A DNA stretch of 52,931 nucleotides from Roseomonas sp. (GTDB lineage: Bacteria > Pseudomonadota > Alphaproteobacteria > Acetobacterales > Acetobacteraceae), in the NCBI GenBank assembly GCA_020249435.1, contig JADCFQ010000033.1, forward strand, positions 1 through 52,931, given 5' to 3'. The notes beneath the pieces are model-generated. The model was not told the DNA's origin, did not search any database, and was given only the letters and a program-made list of their open reading frames with translations. The translations under genes and the position numbers were made by a program. Shown here in pieces: positions 15,701 to 26,651 of this stretch. Within the stretch, counting starts at the first letter, position 1. The number at the start of each line of letters is the position of its first letter.

Positions 15701-17347
15701 ATGAATGAAATGCGGCGGACCATGCCGGCAAGCACTGGGCCTGCTTTGACGGACCCGGATGTGATCATCATCGGCGCTGGTATTTCCGGCCTTTATCAAC
15801 TCTATCGCCTGCGAGAGCTCGGCTACACCGTACAGGTGTTCGAAACCGGCAGCGATCTGGGCGGCACCTGGTATTGGAATCGCTACCCCGGCGCGCGGTT
15901 TGATTCCGAAAGCTATACCTACGGCTATTCCTTTTCCGATGAGCTATTGCAGGAATGGAGCTGGAGCGAGCATTTCGCCCCGCAGCCGGAAACGCTGCGC
16001 TACTTGCAGCATGTCGCAGAAAAATTCGATCTGCGGCGCCATATCCAATTCAGTAGCCGCGTGGTCAGCGCGCAGTTTGATGAGGCGAACCTGCGCTGGA
16101 CCGTCACGCTTGATAATGGCGCGCAACACCGGTGCCGCTTTCTGATCACCGCACTCGGCCCGCTTTCCGCTGATACAATGCCGCGCATACCGGGTGTGGA
16201 GAGCTTCGCCGGCCAATCCTTCCATACCTATCGCTGGCCGCATGAACCCATCAGCTTCGCGGGCAAGCGCGTGGCGGTGATTGGCACGGGGGCCACCGGC
16301 GTGCAGGTAATTCAGACCATCGCGCCCGAGGTTGGTTCGCTGACCGTATTTCAACGCACGCCCAATTGGTGCGCGCCCCTACATAATCGCCCGATCTCGG
16401 AAGAAGAACAGCGCCAGATCAAGGGCAATTACCCCGCGCTTTTCGCACTGCTGCGCACCACGCCTGGCTGCTATATCCATAATGCCGATCCGCGCAGCGT
16501 GTTTGACGTGACGCCCGAGGAACGCGAAGCCTTTTGGGAACAGCGCTATGCTGAACCCGGCTTTGGCATTTGGCAGGCGAATTACCGCGATATCCTGACC
16601 GATCCCAAGGCCAATGCGCTGATCAGCGATTTCATCGCGCGCAAGATCCGCCAGCGCGTGAAAGACCCTGCCGTTGCAGAAAAGCTGATCCCCAAAAATC
16701 ACGGCTTTGGTACGCGCCGCGTCCCGCTCGAAACCCGCTATTATGAAGCCTATAACCGCGACAATGTCCGACTGGTGGATATCAACGAAACCCCGATCGA
16801 GCGTATTACGCGCAACGGCATCAAGACCAGCAACGCCGAATATGAATTCGACATGATCATCTATGCCACAGGCTTTGATGCCATCACTGGCGCTTTTGAT
16901 CGGATTGAATTCAGGGGTGTGGGCGGCCGGCTTCTGAAGGACAAATGGGCGGATGGGCCGAAGACCTATCTCGGCCTGCAATCCGCGGGCTTTCCCAATA
17001 TGTTGACCATTGTCGGGCCGCATAATGCCTCAACCCGCTGCAATATCCCACGCTGCATTGAACAAAATGTGGAATGGGTAACGGATTTGATGCGCCATGT
17101 GCGCGATAAGGGCATCACGCGCTTTGAAGCGACTGAAGCCGCAGAAGCAGAATGGTCGCATCATATCGAAACCCTGGCCGAGGGCTTGCTTTATACCCAG
17201 ATCGATTCCTGGGCCACGGGCATCAACCGCAATGTTGAAGGGCGCGATCAGCGGCGCATTTTGCAATACCAGGGCGGCGCGCCGGCCTATCGCGAAAAAT
17301 GTGATGCGGTGGCCGCGCAAGGCTATGCCGGCATGACACTGAGCTGA
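15701..17347 (+). CDS. FAD/NADPH-dependent Baeyer-Villiger-type monooxygenase (cyclohexanone monooxygenase-like)
   Basis: 548 residues from ATG 15701; GTG 15692 is an alternative. The FAD site is GAGISG (25-30) followed by LGGTWYWNRYPGARFD (53-68). The type I BVMO fingerprint FxGxxxHxxxWP is intact (FAGQSFHTYRWP, 169-180). The NADPH Rossmann motif is GTGATG (194-199). The length matches single-component cyclohexanone or phenylacetone monooxygenases, which insert oxygen beside a ketone to give an ester or lactone. The HpcH/HpaI aldolase gene starts 10 bases after the stop, so the two are probably cotranscribed. Confidence 0.92.
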   Translation: MNEMRRTMPASTGPALTDPDVIIIGAGISGLYQLYRLRELGYTVQVFETGSDLGGTWYWNRYPGARFDSESYTYGYSFSDELLQEWSWSEHFAPQPETLRYLQHVAEKFDLRRHIQFSSRVVSAQFDEANLRWTVTLDNGAQHRCRFLITALGPLSADTMPRIPGVESFAGQSFHTYRWPHEPISFAGKRVAVIGTGATGVQVIQTIAPEVGSLTVFQRTPNWCAPLHNRPISEEEQRQIKGNYPALFALLRTTPGCYIHNADPRSVFDVTPEEREAFWEQRYAEPGFGIWQANYRDILTDPKANALISDFIARKIRQRVKDPAVAEKLIPKNHGFGTRRVPLETRYYEAYNRDNVRLVDINETPIERITRNGIKTSNAEYEFDMIIYATGFDAITGAFDRIEFRGVGGRLLKDKWADGPKTYLGLQSAGFPNMLTIVGPHNASTRCNIPRCIEQNVEWVTDLMRHVRDKGITRFEATEAAEAEWSHHIETLAEGLLYTQIDSWATGINRNVEGRDQRRILQYQGGAPAYREKCDAVAAQGYAGMTLS

Positions 17348-17357
17348 GGAACACAGC

Positions 17358-18134
17358 ATGCGCCAAAACCCTGTCCGCACCGCACTCCGCCAGGGCCGCA
17401 TGGCCCATGGCATTATGGCGACCGAGTTTCTCACACCGGGGCTCTGCCAAATCCTCGGTAATGCTGGCACAGACTATGTTATCTTCGATATGGAACATGG
17501 CGGCATGGGCATTGATGCCATCAAGGCGCAATGCGCTTTCGCCCGCCATGCCGGCGTGGTGCCCTTGGTACGCGTCACCGGCCATCATTACCATCTGATC
17601 GCGCCCGTATTGGATGCGGGCGCCATGGGCATCATGGAACCCATGGTGGAAACGCGCCAACAGGCGGAGGAATTGGCCGCCTGGTGCCGCTATCGCCCGG
17701 AAGGCAGGCGCGGCGTTGGCTTTGGGTATGCGCATGATGATTACCAGGGCCAGGATGTAATCGCCGGCATGCAGGCCGAAAACGACCGCGTCATGGTGAT
17801 TCCGCTGATCGAAACCGCGAAGGGGATCGAGAATGTGGAAGCAATCATGGCCGTACCCGGTGTGGATTTGGGCTGGTTCGGCCATTATGATTTGAGTGAT
17901 TCGCTTGGCATCACCGCGCAATTCGATCACCCCACATTCCAGGCCGCACTCACCCGCTTTCTGAAAGCCTGCGAAGCGGCGGGCAAGCCCGCTGGTGTGC
18001 TGGGCGCGGGGCTGGAGATGGTGCGCGGCTGGCGCGCCAAGGGGTTTCGCAGCCTTTGTTATGGCTCTGATGTCAGCGTTTTCCAATCCGCCCTGAAGGG
18101 CGCTTTGGATACGCTGAAGGGCGAAGCAGGTTGA
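17358..18134 (+). CDS. HpcH/HpaI aldolase/citrate lyase family protein
   Basis: 258 residues with GAGGA eight bases before the ATG. DMEHGG (44-49), RVTG in the following strand and GIMEPM with the metal-ligand Glu94 mark the HpcH/HpaI class II aldolase fold. Members cleave 4-hydroxy-2-oxo acids to pyruvate and an aldehyde. The second metal ligand region is VDLGWFGHYDLSDSLG. It is tightly linked to the BVMO gene upstream and 30 bases from the acyl-CoA dehydrogenase downstream, suggesting that the ring-opened or hydroxylated product is cleaved and fed into acyl-CoA oxidation. Confidence 0.88.
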   Translation: MRQNPVRTALRQGRMAHGIMATEFLTPGLCQILGNAGTDYVIFDMEHGGMGIDAIKAQCAFARHAGVVPLVRVTGHHYHLIAPVLDAGAMGIMEPMVETRQQAEELAAWCRYRPEGRRGVGFGYAHDDYQGQDVIAGMQAENDRVMVIPLIETAKGIENVEAIMAVPGVDLGWFGHYDLSDSLGITAQFDHPTFQAALTRFLKACEAAGKPAGVLGAGLEMVRGWRAKGFRSLCYGSDVSVFQSALKGALDTLKGEAG

Positions 18135-18164
18135 AGACGCATCACGGAAAATCGGAAGACAGGT

Positions 18165-19331
18165 ATGGAATTCAAGATCGGCACTGAACAGCGCGAAATG
18201 ATCGCCGCCGTCAGGCAATTGGCGCAGAATGAATTCAAGCAGGATGCGCCGAAATGGATGGATGGCACCTTTCCCTGGCCGAATATCAAAAAGCTCGCCG
18301 GGCTTGGTGTACTCGGCATGTCGGTGCCGGAGGAATATGGCGGGCTTGGCCTTTCCATTCTTGATTCTGCACTGATCCTCGAAGAAATCGCCAAGGTGGA
18401 TTACGTCACCGCCATGGCGGTGCTGGGGGAAGCCGGTGTGCAAACCCGCGTCATTTCCCATTACGCGCCGAAGGCGATCAAGGAACGCATTCTGCCGCGC
18501 GTGATTTCTGGCGATTGCATCCTCGCCATTTGCATGACGGAACCGCATGCCGGTACGGATGTCGCCAATTACCGCACCAATACCAAGCGGCATGGCAATC
18601 ATCTGGTGCTGAATGGCACGAAGACGCTGATCTCTCGCGCCGCGGAAGCCGGCATGTTTGTGGTTTTCACTCGCGTGGATGGCAAAGCGGGCCGCGAAGG
18701 GATTGGCTGCGTATTGGTCGAACAGGGCACGCCGGGGCTTTCCGTCACCGGCACCTATCACACCATGGGCGGTGAGAATTTGCACGAAGTGCAATTCAAT
18801 GATTGCGAATTGCCGCCGGAAAACCTGGTGATTGAAACCGACGGTTTCAAGAAACTACTGACCGCCTTCAATACGCAGCGCTGCCTTAATCCCAGTATTT
18901 CCCTGGGTCTTGCCGAAGGCGCTTTTGATGAGGCCGTGCGCTATGTGAATGATAGAAAACTGTTCAACAAATCCATCGCGGATTTCCAGGGCATTCGTTG
19001 GAAATTCGCCGATATGTTCAAGGATATCGAAGCGGGGCGAGGCTTGCTCTATCGCGCCTGCCTCACGGCCAACCCCTTCCCTGATCCTTTCATGGCAGCT
19101 ACCGCCAAGGTGTTCTGCAACGAAATGTCGCTCCGCGTCACCAGTGAAGCGGTGCAGGTGCATGGTGGTTATGGCTTTACCGATGAATATCCCGTCTCAA
19201 GGCTTTATCGCGGTGCGCGTTACGGCTCGCTTGGTGGTGGGTCTTCCGAATCGCTGCGGGATCTGATTGGCAAGCGCATTTTGGCTGATGCGGGCGGCGT
19301 GGATGGCATTATGGGCCTTGATACCTATTGA
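18165..19331 (+). CDS. Acyl-CoA dehydrogenase
   Basis: 388 residues, the normal length. It shows the three-part acyl-CoA dehydrogenase architecture: an N-terminal helical domain with GMSVPEEYGGLGLS, a middle strand domain with CMTEPHAGTDVANY, and a C-terminal helical domain with HGGYGFTDEYPVSRLYRGAR. At the short/medium-chain catalytic-Glu position (the IYEGT motif) the sequence is LGGGS. This matches subfamilies whose base sits elsewhere, or it may indicate altered chemistry. GGAAG lies before the ATG. It likely forms an operon with BVMO and aldolase, and a Bug gene follows 63 bases later. Confidence 0.9.
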   Translation: MEFKIGTEQREMIAAVRQLAQNEFKQDAPKWMDGTFPWPNIKKLAGLGVLGMSVPEEYGGLGLSILDSALILEEIAKVDYVTAMAVLGEAGVQTRVISHYAPKAIKERILPRVISGDCILAICMTEPHAGTDVANYRTNTKRHGNHLVLNGTKTLISRAAEAGMFVVFTRVDGKAGREGIGCVLVEQGTPGLSVTGTYHTMGGENLHEVQFNDCELPPENLVIETDGFKKLLTAFNTQRCLNPSISLGLAEGAFDEAVRYVNDRKLFNKSIADFQGIRWKFADMFKDIEAGRGLLYRACLTANPFPDPFMAATAKVFCNEMSLRVTSEAVQVHGGYGFTDEYPVSRLYRGARYGSLGGGSSESLRDLIGKRILADAGGVDGIMGLDTY

Positions 19332-19394
19332 GAAACCTTGCCGGGCGCGGCCCCATTGTGGTTATGCTGAACCCAACCAACCGGGAGGAACGCC

Positions 19395-20372
19395 ATGAAC
19401 CATAGCATCACCCGCCGCGCCATCATGGGCGCTGCGGCGCTCACCCCCTTTGCCGCGCAGGCACAGTCGGATTGGCCCAATCGCCCCGTGCGCATTGTGG
19501 TGCCCTTCCCGCCTGGTCAGGCCGCCGATATTTTCACTCGTCTGCTGGCCGATGAACTTTCCAAGCGCTGGCCGCAGCGCGTGGTGGTGGAAAACCGCGC
19601 CGGTGGTGCTTCGGTCCCCGGCGTTGAATCCGTCGCGCGTGCGCCGGCAGATGGCTATACGTTGCTGACCGGCACATCCGGCCCGCTTGGCGTCAATCCT
19701 TCGGTGATGCCGCGCCTGCCTTATGATGTCGAAAAGGATTTCGCCTTCATCAGCAATGTGGTGATGGTGCCCTTGCTGGTGATTGCGCATCCTTCTGTTT
19801 CTGAACGCACCATTCAGGAATTGGCCGCCAGCGCCAAGGCGCGGCCTGGGCAATTGGACATGGCCTCGGCCGGCCCCGCGACCAGCCAGCATATGGCTGC
19901 CGAACTGCTGATGCTGCGCGCCGGCATTCGCTTCAACATTGTGCATTATCGCGGCAGCGGTCCCGCCATTGCTGATGTCATGGCCGGCAATGTGAAGCTA
20001 ATGACGGATTCCGTCGCCTCCGCCCTGCCGCATATTCAATCGGGCCGCGTGCGCCCCATCGCGCTTTGCAGCGCGCGGCGCGTGCCGCAATTGCCCGATG
20101 TGCCGACCATCGCAGAATCCCTCGTGCCTGGCTATGAAGCCGCGGGCTGGTCTGGCCTTGTGGCGCCCGCCGGTACGCCAGCCGAAATCGTCAACCGCAT
20201 CAATGCCGATGTTGTCGCCGTGCTGCGTGATCCTGCCGTGACCAAAAGGATCGAGGATATGGGCGCGGTTGCCGACCCGTTGACGCCGGCGCAATTTGGC
20301 AATTTCGTTCGCGCAGAAGTGGCGAAATGGCGCGAAGTGGCGCAGGCCGGCAATGTGAAACTGGAAGGCTAA
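19395..20372 (+). CDS. Bug/TctC family tripartite tricarboxylate transporter-type binding protein
   Basis: 325 residues with GGGAGG before the ATG and a Tat-like signal (SITRRAIMGAAALTPFAAQAQ). The mature part opens WPNRPVRIVVPFPPGQAADIF, followed by VVVENRAGG, the Bug/TctC hallmark. These periplasmic receptors bind carboxylates or other small polar ligands. No TctA/TctB membrane genes are in the window, as is usual for expanded Bug families. Its position directly after the BVMO-aldolase-ACAD genes suggests that it captures their substrate. A short hairpin spans its stop codon. Confidence 0.9.
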   Translation: MNHSITRRAIMGAAALTPFAAQAQSDWPNRPVRIVVPFPPGQAADIFTRLLADELSKRWPQRVVVENRAGGASVPGVESVARAPADGYTLLTGTSGPLGVNPSVMPRLPYDVEKDFAFISNVVMVPLLVIAHPSVSERTIQELAASAKARPGQLDMASAGPATSQHMAAELLMLRAGIRFNIVHYRGSGPAIADVMAGNVKLMTDSVASALPHIQSGRVRPIALCSARRVPQLPDVPTIAESLVPGYEAAGWSGLVAPAGTPAEIVNRINADVVAVLRDPAVTKRIEDMGAVADPLTPAQFGNFVRAEVAKWREVAQAGNVKLEG

Positions 20373-20381
20373 CAAGCCTTC
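20364..20381. terminator. Short hairpin between convergent genes
   Basis: GAAGGCT (20364-20370) pairs with AGCCTTC (20375-20381) across a four-base loop, covering the stop codon of the Bug gene and the end of the DUF3429 gene. The seven-base stem lacks a following T-run, so bidirectional termination here is plausible but weakly supported. Confidence 0.4.
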
Positions 20382-20823
20382 AATGCGAAACCATACCGGC
20401 GGAAACGCCATGCAGGCAGGCCATCAATAGCGAAAGCGGCAAGCGCAGCCGCCACCACCAATCGGGCGCCATTGCGCCCGCCTGCGCTGCGCGATCCGCC
20501 AAGGGCAGCAACGCGAAGATCACCGCAAGCAACAAAAGCCCCGTCTGGGGCGGCAATAGCAACGCCACCCAGGCCGCCAGCATGGGCAGGACAGACAGAA
20601 CCAGCCAGCGCGTCAGCGCGGGCCCACCGGCCTTGTTCGCCGCCAAGCCCCACCATGCGCCACCGATAAAACTCGCAATCAGGGCGCCATAGGCCGGGCC
20701 GGCGTGCAGCGCGAAGGCCGCCGCGCCATCGCCCGCAGCGAGCATTACGGGCATGGCAAGGCTCGGCAGCAGGCCGGCGGCGCCCAGCAGCAGGGCGGGG
20801 CGCGGGATGGGGTGCTTGGACAT
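20380..20823 (-). CDS. DUF3429-family integral membrane protein
   Basis: 147 residues with GAGAGGG upstream of the ATG. Hydrophobic segments around residues 10-30, 38-60, 70-90 and 90-108 give four or so membrane spans. The PAYGALIASFIGGAWWG segment is characteristic of DUF3429, a small inner-membrane family of unknown function in proteobacteria. It is divergent from uvrB with 81 bases between. Nothing links it to the Bug gene it converges on. Confidence 0.75.
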   Translation of the reverse strand: MSKHPIPRPALLLGAAGLLPSLAMPVMLAAGDGAAAFALHAGPAYGALIASFIGGAWWGLAANKAGGPALTRWLVLSVLPMLAAWVALLLPPQTGLLLLAVIFALLPLADRAAQAGAMAPDWWWRLRLPLSLLMACLHGVSAGMVSH

Positions 20824-20904
20824 GGCGCTGCCCTCTCATAATTCGGCCCGGCCCGACAAGCCCCACCCTGGCGCCGCGCTGCGACCAGGGCCATCTTACG
20901 CCCC

Positions 20905-23094
<2,190 letters not shown>

Positions 23095-23244
23095 TTTGCC
23101 CAATAAAACGCCAGCCAAGCCCGCATTCCAGGCAAAACCGGTTCGAATCAGCCTTTGCAGCCCCCGCCCGCAGCGGGTAAGCCTTGCCCCCATCAGACCA
23201 AGGGCGCAGAAAACCCGGGTCACGGGAATACAGGGAGATCACCA

Positions 23245-24267
23245 ATGGCTCATGGAATTTCGCGCCGCGGCGCGCTCATTGCCGGTACGGCAATCCTCGC
23301 GGCCCCGCTGGTCGCGCGCGCGCAGCCGACGCGGTTGCGCTTCACGCTGGATTGGGCCTTCCAGGCGCCCAACGCCTTTGCACTACTCGCGCGTGACAAG
23401 GGCTATTTCCGCGATGCCGGCATTGATGTGCAAATTGACCGCGGCCAGGGTTCGGGAGGCGTGCCGGTGGCACTTGCTGGCGGTTCCTATGATATGGGCT
23501 ATGCGGATTTGAACCCGGCCATCAAATTCGTCGCCGAAAATCCGGATCGCGGCATTGTCGCGGTGGCGGTGCTGCATGATCGCAGCCCGCTTTGCGCCAT
23601 TGTGCGCGCCGATAGCGCCATTCGCACCCCGAAGGACCTTGAAGGCAAGCGCCTGGCCGCGCCGGATTTCGATGCCGGGCGTCAGCTTTTCCCGGCTTTT
23701 GCCAAGTCCGCCGGCATTGACGCGGCTAAGGTGACGTTTCTTTCCGTCTCCCCTGCCCTGCGTGAACCCATGCTGGTGCGCCGCGAAGCCGATGGTGTCA
23801 CGGGCTTTGTGACGACGTCTGCTCTCGCGTTGAAGGGCATCGGGCTCGATCACCCGGCGCAGCGCGTGATGATGTATTACGATCACGGGCTGAACCTCTA
23901 TGGCGGCGCGATTCTGACCACGCGCGCCTTCATTGAACGCAACCCTGCCGTGGTGCGCGGCGCGACAGCAGCGCTCATGCGCGGCTTCCGCGACACGCTC
24001 CGCAATGGGCAGGAGATGCTGGATAATCTGCGCCGCGTGGAACCACTGACCGATGTGGCGCTGGAACGTGAGCGGCATGAAATGAATGTCGCGCGCGTCA
24101 TCATGTCTGATAATGTGCGCGCCAATGGGCTTTCATCGGTGGATATGGGCCGGCTGCAAACCGGCATTCGCGCGGTGGAAGAAGCCTATAACCTGCCGCC
24201 CCGCGTGCAGGCAGCGCAAATCTATACGGCGGATTTCCTGCCCCCCGCCGCTGATCGCGCGGTCTGA
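23245..24267 (+). CDS. ABC transporter substrate-binding protein, NMT1/THI5/SsuA-like
   Basis: 340 residues from ATG 23245 with AGGGAGA upstream; the frame is open further back but the signal peptide begins here. A twin-arginine type leader (ISRRGALIAGTAILAAPLVA) precedes a mature start RLRFTLDWAFQAPNAF, typical of the NMT1/SsuA receptor family for pyrimidine precursors, sulfonates, taurine or aromatic amides. It is the first gene of a four-gene operon: the ATPase starts 9 bases later, then permease and a racemase-superfamily enzyme. Confidence 0.9.
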   Translation: MAHGISRRGALIAGTAILAAPLVARAQPTRLRFTLDWAFQAPNAFALLARDKGYFRDAGIDVQIDRGQGSGGVPVALAGGSYDMGYADLNPAIKFVAENPDRGIVAVAVLHDRSPLCAIVRADSAIRTPKDLEGKRLAAPDFDAGRQLFPAFAKSAGIDAAKVTFLSVSPALREPMLVRREADGVTGFVTTSALALKGIGLDHPAQRVMMYYDHGLNLYGGAILTTRAFIERNPAVVRGATAALMRGFRDTLRNGQEMLDNLRRVEPLTDVALERERHEMNVARVIMSDNVRANGLSSVDMGRLQTGIRAVEEAYNLPPRVQAAQIYTADFLPPAADRAV

Positions 24268-24276
24268 TCGCCCATT

Positions 24277-25086
24277 ATGGCGCAGGCTTTTGTGGATATC
24301 TCCAATGTCGCCATGCGCTATGGCGGCGTTGAGGGAACGCTTGCGCTGAAAGGCACCAGCCTTGCGGTGGCAGAAGGCGAATTCGTCGCCGTGGTCGGGC
24401 CATCGGGCTGCGGCAAATCCACGCTGATGCGCCTGGTAACCGGGCTTTGGCCGCCAACGGAAGGCCAGGTTTTCGTGGATGGCCGGGAAGTGGATGGCCC
24501 GCTTTCCATCGCCGGCATGGCCTTCCAGAATCCCACCTTGCTGCCGTGGAGAAACATTCTCGACAATGTGATGCTGCCCTTGGAAGTGGTGCAGCCGCAT
24601 CGCGGGCAGCTTCGCGCCAAGCGGGCCGAATATGAACGGCAAGCGCGCGAATTGCTCGCCCTTGTTGGCCTTGATGGGTTTGAAGCGAAATTCCCCTGGC
24701 AGCTTTCGGGCGGCATGCAGCAGCGCGCCTCACTCTGCCGCGCTTTGATCCATCAGCCGCGCTTGCTGATGTTGGATGAGCCCTTCGGCGCGCTTGATAT
24801 CTTCACGCGCGAAGACCTTTGGGCTGTCTTGCAAAAGCTTTGGCTAGCGCGCCGGCCCACCATCATTCTGGTGACGCATGATTTGCGCGAAGCGGCCTAT
24901 CTGGCGGATCGCGTGCTGGTCATGTCTTCCCGCCCCGGGCGCATCATTGCCGAACGCCGCGTGGATTTCCCGCGAGAGCGGACCATGGAGACCACCTACA
25001 CCACCGAATTCCAGGATTTGGTGCATGAATTGCGTGATCGCATCAGCGATGCCCGTGATGCCGAGGAAATCGCCGATGCCTCGTAA
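24277..25086 (+). CDS. ABC transporter ATP-binding protein (SsuB/TauB/ThiZ-like)
   Basis: 269 residues with Walker A GPSGCGKST (41-49), Q-loop FQNPTLLPWRN (83-93), signature LSGGMQQR (143-150), Walker B LLMLDEP (163-169) and the LVTHD switch histidine. The LLPWRN sequence after the Q-loop is usual for nitrate/sulfonate/taurine ATPases. Its end overlaps the permease start by 11 bases, so the two are translationally coupled. Confidence 0.95.
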   Translation: MAQAFVDISNVAMRYGGVEGTLALKGTSLAVAEGEFVAVVGPSGCGKSTLMRLVTGLWPPTEGQVFVDGREVDGPLSIAGMAFQNPTLLPWRNILDNVMLPLEVVQPHRGQLRAKRAEYERQARELLALVGLDGFEAKFPWQLSGGMQQRASLCRALIHQPRLLMLDEPFGALDIFTREDLWAVLQKLWLARRPTIILVTHDLREAAYLADRVLVMSSRPGRIIAERRVDFPRERTMETTYTTEFQDLVHELRDRISDARDAEEIADAS

Positions 25087-25909
25087 AGCGCTCCGCAGCC
25101 CGGAAGCCTTGGCCGCTGCCGCCCGCAGCCGACGCCGGCTGGAAGCCTGGCTGCCCTGGCTGGTGATCGCCGGCATGTTCCTGATTTGGGAGGCTGCGGT
25201 CTGGGCCTTCAATATCCAGCCCTTCATCCTGCCCGCACCTTCAGCCATTGCGGCGAGCATGGTGAAATGGTGGCAGCCCTTGCTCGCCAATTCCTGGGCG
25301 ACGCTGCTCACGACCGTGATTGGCTTTGCCATGGCAATCGTCTTTGGGCTTTTGCTTGGTGTGTTCATCGGATCATCCGTGCTGGTCTATCGCGGGCTTT
25401 ATCCGCTGCTGATCGCCTTCAATTCCGTGCCGAAGGTTGCCGTGGTGCCGATTTTGGTGATCTGGTTTGGTGCCGGCTTCTGGCCCGCGGTGCTGACCGC
25501 CTTTCTGATTTCCTTCTTCCCGATTGTGGTGAATGTCGCGACCGGCATCGCGACCGTTGAACCCGAATTGCGCGATGTGCTGCGCGCGCTTGGCGCAAGC
25601 CAGACGGATATCATCCGCAAGGTCGGGCTGCCACGCGCCATGCCGTATTTCTTCGCCTCCTTGAAAGTGGCGATCACGGTGGCCTTTGTGGGTTCCATCA
25701 TCAGCGAAACTGTCGCCGCCAATGAAGGCATTGGGCATTTGATGCTGGTCGCATCCTCCCGCTTCGATGTGCCGCTGGTTTTCGCTGGCCTCATCATCAC
25801 CGGCGTCATGGGTGTGGCGATGTATTGGGTCGCGGTGACCATTGAAGAACGCACCACCGGCTGGGCCACACGCGGCCAGCAGGACCCGCGCCTCGCGGCT
25901 GGGGGCTGA
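25076..25909 (+). CDS. ABC transporter permease (SsuC/TauC/ThiX-like)
   Basis: 277 residues starting at ATG 25076 inside the end of the ATPase gene. The open frame extends to 24878 but that part only overlaps the ATPase coding sequence. Six or so hydrophobic spans are visible. The EAA-type coupling loop occurs near ELRDVLRALGASQTDIIRKVGLP, with the conserved spacing for contact with the ATPase. It is the inner-membrane channel of the transporter formed with the two preceding genes. Confidence 0.93.
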   Translation: MPRKALRSPEALAAAARSRRRLEAWLPWLVIAGMFLIWEAAVWAFNIQPFILPAPSAIAASMVKWWQPLLANSWATLLTTVIGFAMAIVFGLLLGVFIGSSVLVYRGLYPLLIAFNSVPKVAVVPILVIWFGAGFWPAVLTAFLISFFPIVVNVATGIATVEPELRDVLRALGASQTDIIRKVGLPRAMPYFFASLKVAITVAFVGSIISETVAANEGIGHLMLVASSRFDVPLVFAGLIITGVMGVAMYWVAVTIEERTTGWATRGQQDPRLAAGG

Positions 25910-25912
25910 GCC

Positions 25913-26638
25913 GTGGCGGAAGCAGCGCTTCGGCTTGGCATGATGACGCCAAGCTCAAACACCGTGTTGGAACCGGTGACTGCCGCGCTCTTGGCGCAAA
26001 CCCCTTGGATCACGGCGCATTTCCAGCGCTTGCGCGTCCTGGCGATCAATCTCGGCGCGGATGCCACCAGCCAGTTTGACCCGCGCCCCATGGCCGATGC
26101 GGCGGGTCTTTTGGCCGATGCGAAGGTGCATGCTCTGTGCTGGAACGGCACCTCCGGCGCATGGCTTGGCCTGGAAAGTGATCGCGCGCTTTGCGCTACC
26201 ATAGCCAAGGAAACAGCCACGCCCTGCACGACCGCGACGCTGGCCTTATTCGATGCTTTGGCGGCGCTTGGGGCAAAACGTATCGGGTTGGTGACGCCCT
26301 ATTTGAATACGGTGCAGACCGCGATTATTGAAAACTTCGCAGGTCTTGGCATTGAAACCGTGGTGGAACGCCATCTGGAAGACCCCGGCAATTACAGCTT
26401 CGCCGAACATAGCGCTGGCAAGGTGGATGCGCTGGTGCGCGAAGCCGCCGCTGCGAAGCCCGATGCCATTGTGATCCATTGCACCAATTTCCGTGGCCTG
26501 CCCGGCGCGGTCGGGATCGAAGCCGAAACCGGCATTCCGATCCTCGATTCCATCGCCGTGGCACTCTGGGGCGCCATCCGCGCCGCAGGGCGCGATGCCG
26601 CCATGATCAAGGGTGCGGGGCGGCTTTTCAGCCTCTGA
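25913..26638 (+). CDS. Maleate cis-trans isomerase / arylmalonate decarboxylase-like Asp/Glu racemase superfamily enzyme
   Basis: 241 residues from a GTG four bases after the permease stop, so very likely in the transporter operon. TPSSNTVLEP near residue 12 and the paired cysteines Cys76 (ALCWNGTSG) and Cys190 (IHCTNFRG) match the two-cysteine active site of maleate isomerases, whose known Nocardia member uses Cys76 and Cys194. One-cysteine arylmalonate decarboxylases lack the first. The likely substrate is a small cis-dicarboxylate or related acid brought in by the adjacent transporter. That link is inferred from gene order. Confidence 0.82.
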   Translation: MAEAALRLGMMTPSSNTVLEPVTAALLAQTPWITAHFQRLRVLAINLGADATSQFDPRPMADAAGLLADAKVHALCWNGTSGAWLGLESDRALCATIAKETATPCTTATLALFDALAALGAKRIGLVTPYLNTVQTAIIENFAGLGIETVVERHLEDPGNYSFAEHSAGKVDALVREAAAAKPDAIVIHCTNFRGLPGAVGIEAETGIPILDSIAVALWGAIRAAGRDAAMIKGAGRLFSL

Positions 26639-26651
26639 CCTTCAAAACGCC

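Noticed and set aside
19040-19300. Acyl-CoA dehydrogenase thought inactive because the YEGT Glu is replaced by Gly
   Set aside because: Several functional acyl-CoA dehydrogenase subfamilies place the base elsewhere and show GGTSE-like motifs here, so inactivity cannot be inferred.
23135-23165. tRNA T-loop-like string GGTTCGAATC
   Set aside because: The flanking bases do not form the T-arm stem, and no acceptor or anticodon arms fit around it.
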